Source of the DNA: JBQCDV01 sp051960855
Lineage (GTDB): Bacteria > Actinomycetota > Actinomycetes > JAJZTN01
Direction of reading: 5' to 3'
Assembly (NCBI GenBank): GCA_051960855.1
Contig: JBQCDV010000021.1
Coordinates: 1-8,185, forward strand
DNA: 8,185 bases
The position numbers were made by a program, and so were the translations under genes. The notes beneath the pieces are model-generated. The model was not told the origin of the DNA. It did not search any database and saw only the letters and a list, made by a program, of their open reading frames with translations. This document shows positions 5,780-8,185 of this stretch, piece after piece (within the stretch, counting starts at the first letter, position 1; each line of letters starts with the position of its first letter).

Positions 5780-6346
5780 ATGCCCCGTCAGCTCTTCGAG
5801 TTCGACCCACCGGACCGGTTCGTCGTCGGCACCGTGGGGGAGCCGGGTCAGCGCACCTTCTACCTGCAGGCGTCGGGCCAGGGCCGGGTCGTCAGTGTCG
5901 CCCTGGAGAAGGCCCAGGTGAGCGCGCTGGCCGAGCGCGTCGAGGCGCTGCTCGACGAGGTCGTGCGACGGACGGGTGGCGCGGTCTCGGTGCCAGCAGT
6001 GGCTCCCGCGGACCTGGACGACAACGCCCCTCTCGACACCCCGATCGAGGAGGAGTTCCGCGTCGGGACCATGGCGCTGGCCTGGGACGGTGACACCGAG
6101 CGCGTCGTCATCGAGGCGCAGGAGGTCACCGAGGACGACGGCGTCGAGCTGCTCGCTGAGGACGTGGACCCCGGTGAGGACGGCCCCAGCCTGCTGCGAG
6201 TGAAGCTCACTGGTGCTGTGGCACGCGCCTTTGCCAAACGCGCCCTCGTCGTCGTCTCGGCCGGTCGTCCCCCCTGCCCCTTCTGCGGCCTGCCGCTCGA
6301 CCCCTCCGGCCACATCTGCCCTCGCGCCAACGGCTACCGCCGCTGA
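5780..6346 (+). CDS. DUF3090 family protein with C-terminal zinc-finger-like motif
   Basis: The product is a 188-residue protein of unknown function, found in actinobacteria beside the histidine phosphatase and the SCO1664-family gene. It opens with the family signature MPRQLFEFDPPDRFVVGTVGEPGQRTFYLQA. It then has a helical part (ALEKAQVSALAERVEALLDEV), an acidic middle (EDDGVELLAEDVDPGED) and a helix LTGAVARAFAKRAL. It ends PPCPFCGLPLDPSGHICPRANGYRR, in which C166, C169, H178 and C180 could bind zinc. The length is usual for the family. ATG 5780 matches the conserved N-terminus; an earlier GTG at 5750 would add ten residues overlapping the phosphatase end. It starts 10 bp after the phosphatase stop and ends 23 bp before the next gene. 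Its constant pairing with the kinase-like neighbour suggests a joint role, but this is inference. Confidence 0.93.
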   Translation: MPRQLFEFDPPDRFVVGTVGEPGQRTFYLQASGQGRVVSVALEKAQVSALAERVEALLDEVVRRTGGAVSVPAVAPADLDDNAPLDTPIEEEFRVGTMALAWDGDTERVVIEAQEVTEDDGVELLAEDVDPGEDGPSLLRVKLTGAVARAFAKRALVVVSAGRPPCPFCGLPLDPSGHICPRANGYRR

Positions 6347-6369
6347 AGTCGACCGACGACGACGACGAG

Positions 6370-7206
6370 ATGACCACGGCAGCGGCGTTCGACTCTCACG
6401 ACCCCGCGCCCGCACTCGAGTTCCTCCGCACCGCCCAGCTGACGGTCGAGGGGCGGCTGGTGCAGGCGAGCAACGCCACGCTCTACGTCAGCCTCGAGCA
6501 GGCGGGGGTGCAGGCGGCTGGGGTCTACAAGCCGGTGTCCGGCGAGCGACCGCTGTGGGACTTCCCCGACGGGACTCTCGCCGGCCGCGAGGTCTCGGCC
6601 TACCTGGTGTCGGAGGCAACCGGGTGGCACGTGGTGCCGCCGACGGTGCTGCGAGAGGGGCCCTTCGGGCCGGGGATGTGCCAGCTGTGGATCGACGTCG
6701 ACCCCGAGACTGACCTCGTCGACCTCGTGCCCGTCGGTGCGGCGGTCGGCTCCTCGGTGTGGAAGCACGTCCTGGACGCGGTGGACGGCGCCGGTGACGA
6801 GGTCAGTCTGGTGCACGCCGACGACCGCCGGCTGCGGCGGATGGCGGTCTTGGACGCGGTCATCAACAACGCAGACCGCAAGGGCGGGCACGTGCTGCCC
6901 GGTCTGGACGGGCACGTCTACGGCGTCGACCACGGCATCTGCTTCCACCAGGAGGACAAGCTGCGCACCGTGCTCTGGGGATGGGCCGAGGAGCCGCTGC
7001 TGCAGGAGGAGCGGGAGGTCCTGACGCGGCTGGCGCGCGACCTGTCCGACGACTCGGGAGGCGGCAGCCTGCGCGCACTGCTGCGCGAGCACCTGACGGG
7101 CCGCGAGGTCGCTGCCACGCGCCGGCGCCTCGCCCGGCTGCTGGCCCGTGGCCGGATGCCGGTGCCCGGCGGGGGCTGGCCGGCGATCCCCTGGCCGGCC
7201 TTCTAG
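6370..7206 (+). CDS. SCO1664 family protein, kinase-like (PI3/4-kinase/HipA-like fold)
   Basis: The product is a 278-residue protein of a family conserved in actinobacteria and named after Streptomyces SCO1664; no function is established to my knowledge. Motifs resemble the PI3/4-kinase and HipA-like fold. VYKP (K54) could contact ATP phosphates, and REVSAYLVSEATGWHVVPPT follows. NNADRKGGHVL (166-176) resembles a catalytic loop with Asp169, and GVDHGICF (185-192) a DxG metal-binding motif (D187). The active-site residues look intact, so ATP binding or phosphotransfer is plausible. A C-terminal helical segment rich in Arg (ATRRRLARLLARGR) precedes the Trp/Pro-rich end GGWPAIPWPAF. ATG 6370 follows a run of CGA triplets with only a weak GACGAG ribosome site. 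It lies between the DUF3090 gene and mshC, 64 bp before the latter. Confidence 0.9.
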   Translation: MTTAAAFDSHDPAPALEFLRTAQLTVEGRLVQASNATLYVSLEQAGVQAAGVYKPVSGERPLWDFPDGTLAGREVSAYLVSEATGWHVVPPTVLREGPFGPGMCQLWIDVDPETDLVDLVPVGAAVGSSVWKHVLDAVDGAGDEVSLVHADDRRLRRMAVLDAVINNADRKGGHVLPGLDGHVYGVDHGICFHQEDKLRTVLWGWAEEPLLQEEREVLTRLARDLSDDSGGGSLRALLREHLTGREVAATRRRLARLLARGRMPVPGGGWPAIPWPAF

Positions 7207-7211
7207 CCCCT

Positions 7212-7289
7212 GCTGGTCAGCGCACTGGCCCCGAATCGCCCGTGCTGCCTCGCCCGTTAGGCTCGAGGACATGCACAGCTGGTCAGCGC
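7212..7289 (+). repeat. 12-bp direct repeat flanking the mshC start
   Basis: GCTGGTCAGCGC occurs at 7212-7223 and again at 7278-7289, 66 bp apart. The first copy is in the gap before mshC and the second is at codons 3-7. The first copy also forms the left arm of a hairpin (GGTCAG-CGCA-CTGGCC, 7215-7230). The second can form a smaller one (GGTC-AGCGCC-GACC). No function is known; chance is possible in DNA this GC-rich. Confidence 0.55.
7258..7263 (+). promoter_or_regulatory. Putative -10 box of mshC (TAGGCT)
   Basis: TAGGCT ends 7 nt before ATG 7271, the same spacing as for the upstream genes. GAGGAC in the 7-nt spacer could also serve as a close-set ribosome site on the longer operon transcript. 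No -35 is clear. mshC may thus be made both from the operon and from its own leaderless transcript. Confidence 0.35.
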
Positions 7290-8185
7290 CGACCGTGCCC
7301 GTCCTGCCGGGTCACGGGCCCGCGCTGCGCCTGTTCGACAGCGCCAGCCAGACGGTGCGACCGAGCGAGCCCGACGGCATCGCCCGCATGTACGTCTGCG
7401 GCATCACGCCCTACGACGCGACCCACCTTGGGCATGCCGCCACGTACGTCACCTTCGACCTCGTCAACCGGGTGTGGCGCGACCAGGGGCTCGACGTCCG
7501 CTACGTGCAGAACGTCACCGACGTGGACGACCCGCTGCTCGAGCGGGCGGTGGCGACCGGGCAGGACTGGCGCCAGCTCGCCGAGCGCGAGACGGCGCTC
7601 TTCCGCGAGGACATGACGGCCCTGCGGGTCCTGCCGCCCGACGAGTACATCGGGGCGGTCGAGGCCATCCCGCTGATCGTCGACTCCATCGAGCGCCTGC
7701 AAGAGCGCGGCGCGACCTACGACGTGGACGGCGACACCTACTTCTCCGCGGCCGCCGATCCCAGCTTCGGCGGCGTCAGCCACTTCAGTCCCGAGGAGAT
7801 GCGGAAGCTCTTCGCTGAGCGCGGCGGCGACCCGGGCCGCCCCGGCAAGAAGGACCCGCTGGACTGGCTGCTGTGGCGTGCTGAGCGGCCCGACGACCCC
7901 GCGTGGGAGACCCGCCTCGGCTCCGGTCGCCCCGGCTGGCACATCGAGTGCTCATCGATCGCCCTGCACTACCTGGGTGACCAGATCGACGTGCAGGGCG
8001 GGGGACGCGACCTCGTGTTCCCGCACCACGAGATGGGCGCGTCCGAGGCGCAGGTCCTCACCGGTGAGCGCCCGTTTGCTGACCACTACGTCCACGTCGG
8101 GATGGTGGGGCTCGACGGCGAGAAGATGTCGAAGTCCCGCGGGAACCTCGTCTTCGTCTCCGCGCTGCGCCGCGAGGGCCGGGAC
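7271..8185 (+). CDS. mshC: L-cysteine:1D-myo-inositol 2-amino-2-deoxy-alpha-D-glucopyranoside ligase, 5' part, runs off right edge
   Basis: MshC joins cysteine to GlcN-Ins with ATP, the penultimate step of mycothiol synthesis in the cytosol. It is a paralogue of cysteinyl-tRNA synthetase. The first 305 codons of an expected 410 or so are present. MHSWSAPTVPVLPG and YVCGITPYDATHLGHAATYVTFD are distinctive for MshC rather than CysS. The HIGH-type motif is HLGH (52-55), and KMSKS is at 285-289. C43, C227 (HIECS) and H252 (PHHE) correspond to the zinc ligands that bind the cysteine thiol in mycobacterial MshC. GRPGWHIEC and DVQGGGRDLVFPHHE complete the active site. ATG 7271 matches the known N-terminus. 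No truncation or frameshift is seen up to the edge. It is the last visible gene of the phosphatase, DUF3090, SCO1664 run, the usual mshC context in actinobacteria. Confidence 0.97.
   Translation, partial: MHSWSAPTVPVLPGHGPALRLFDSASQTVRPSEPDGIARMYVCGITPYDATHLGHAATYVTFDLVNRVWRDQGLDVRYVQNVTDVDDPLLERAVATGQDWRQLAERETALFREDMTALRVLPPDEYIGAVEAIPLIVDSIERLQERGATYDVDGDTYFSAAADPSFGGVSHFSPEEMRKLFAERGGDPGRPGKKDPLDWLLWRAERPDDPAWETRLGSGRPGWHIECSSIALHYLGDQIDVQGGGRDLVFPHHEMGASEAQVLTGERPFADHYVHVGMVGLDGEKMSKSRGNLVFVSALRREGRD

Noticed and set aside
6355..6369. CGA triplet run before the SCO1664-family gene as a microsatellite
   Set aside because: About five triplets of a GC-rich codon-like unit in an actinobacterium are expected by chance; no further structure was seen.

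Overview
The window is very GC-rich and gene-dense, with many GTG starts. It encodes the mycothiol ligase MshC beside the actinobacterial trio of histidine phosphatase, DUF3090 and SCO1664-family genes. This points to a mycothiol-producing actinomycete that also has the full bacterial selenocysteine machinery. No mobile element, CRISPR array or rRNA was seen, and apart from selD and mshC, which run off the window ends, all genes look intact.

Left part (1-3977), selenocysteine locus. On the minus strand, tRNA-Sec (selC, 351-257) is followed by selD (221 to beyond the left edge; selenophosphate synthetase of the Cys form). On the plus strand lie a small four-cysteine zinc-ribbon gene (436-747), selA (811-2169) and selB (2166-3977, overlapping selA by 4 bp). 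SelD makes selenophosphate, SelA converts Ser-tRNA-Sec to Sec-tRNA-Sec, and SelB delivers it to UGA codons marked by a SECIS hairpin. Complete bacterial Sec insertion is thus encoded in about 4 kb; seryl-tRNA synthetase and the selenoproteins themselves lie elsewhere. The start of selA carries a possible control region: a TAGGGT -10 box, a six-codon ORF ending in UGA over the selA start, and a SECIS-like bulged hairpin 13 nt after that UGA.

Middle (3978-5040). selB converges on corA (minus strand, a CorA-type Mg2+/Co2+ channel) across only 19 bp. corA diverges from the next operon across 51 bp that hold two face-to-face -10 boxes.

Right part (5041-8185), mycothiol-associated operon. It contains the MSMEG_4193-type histidine phosphatase, the DUF3090 zinc-finger protein, the SCO1664-family kinase-like protein and mshC (5' 305 codons; continues past the right edge). 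This order matches the conserved actinobacterial mshC neighbourhood.

A theme across the window is a TAnnnT -10 hexamer ending 6-7 nt before the chosen start codon (selD, corA, phosphatase, DUF3090, mshC). This suggests widespread leaderless transcription, and it was used to choose several starts.
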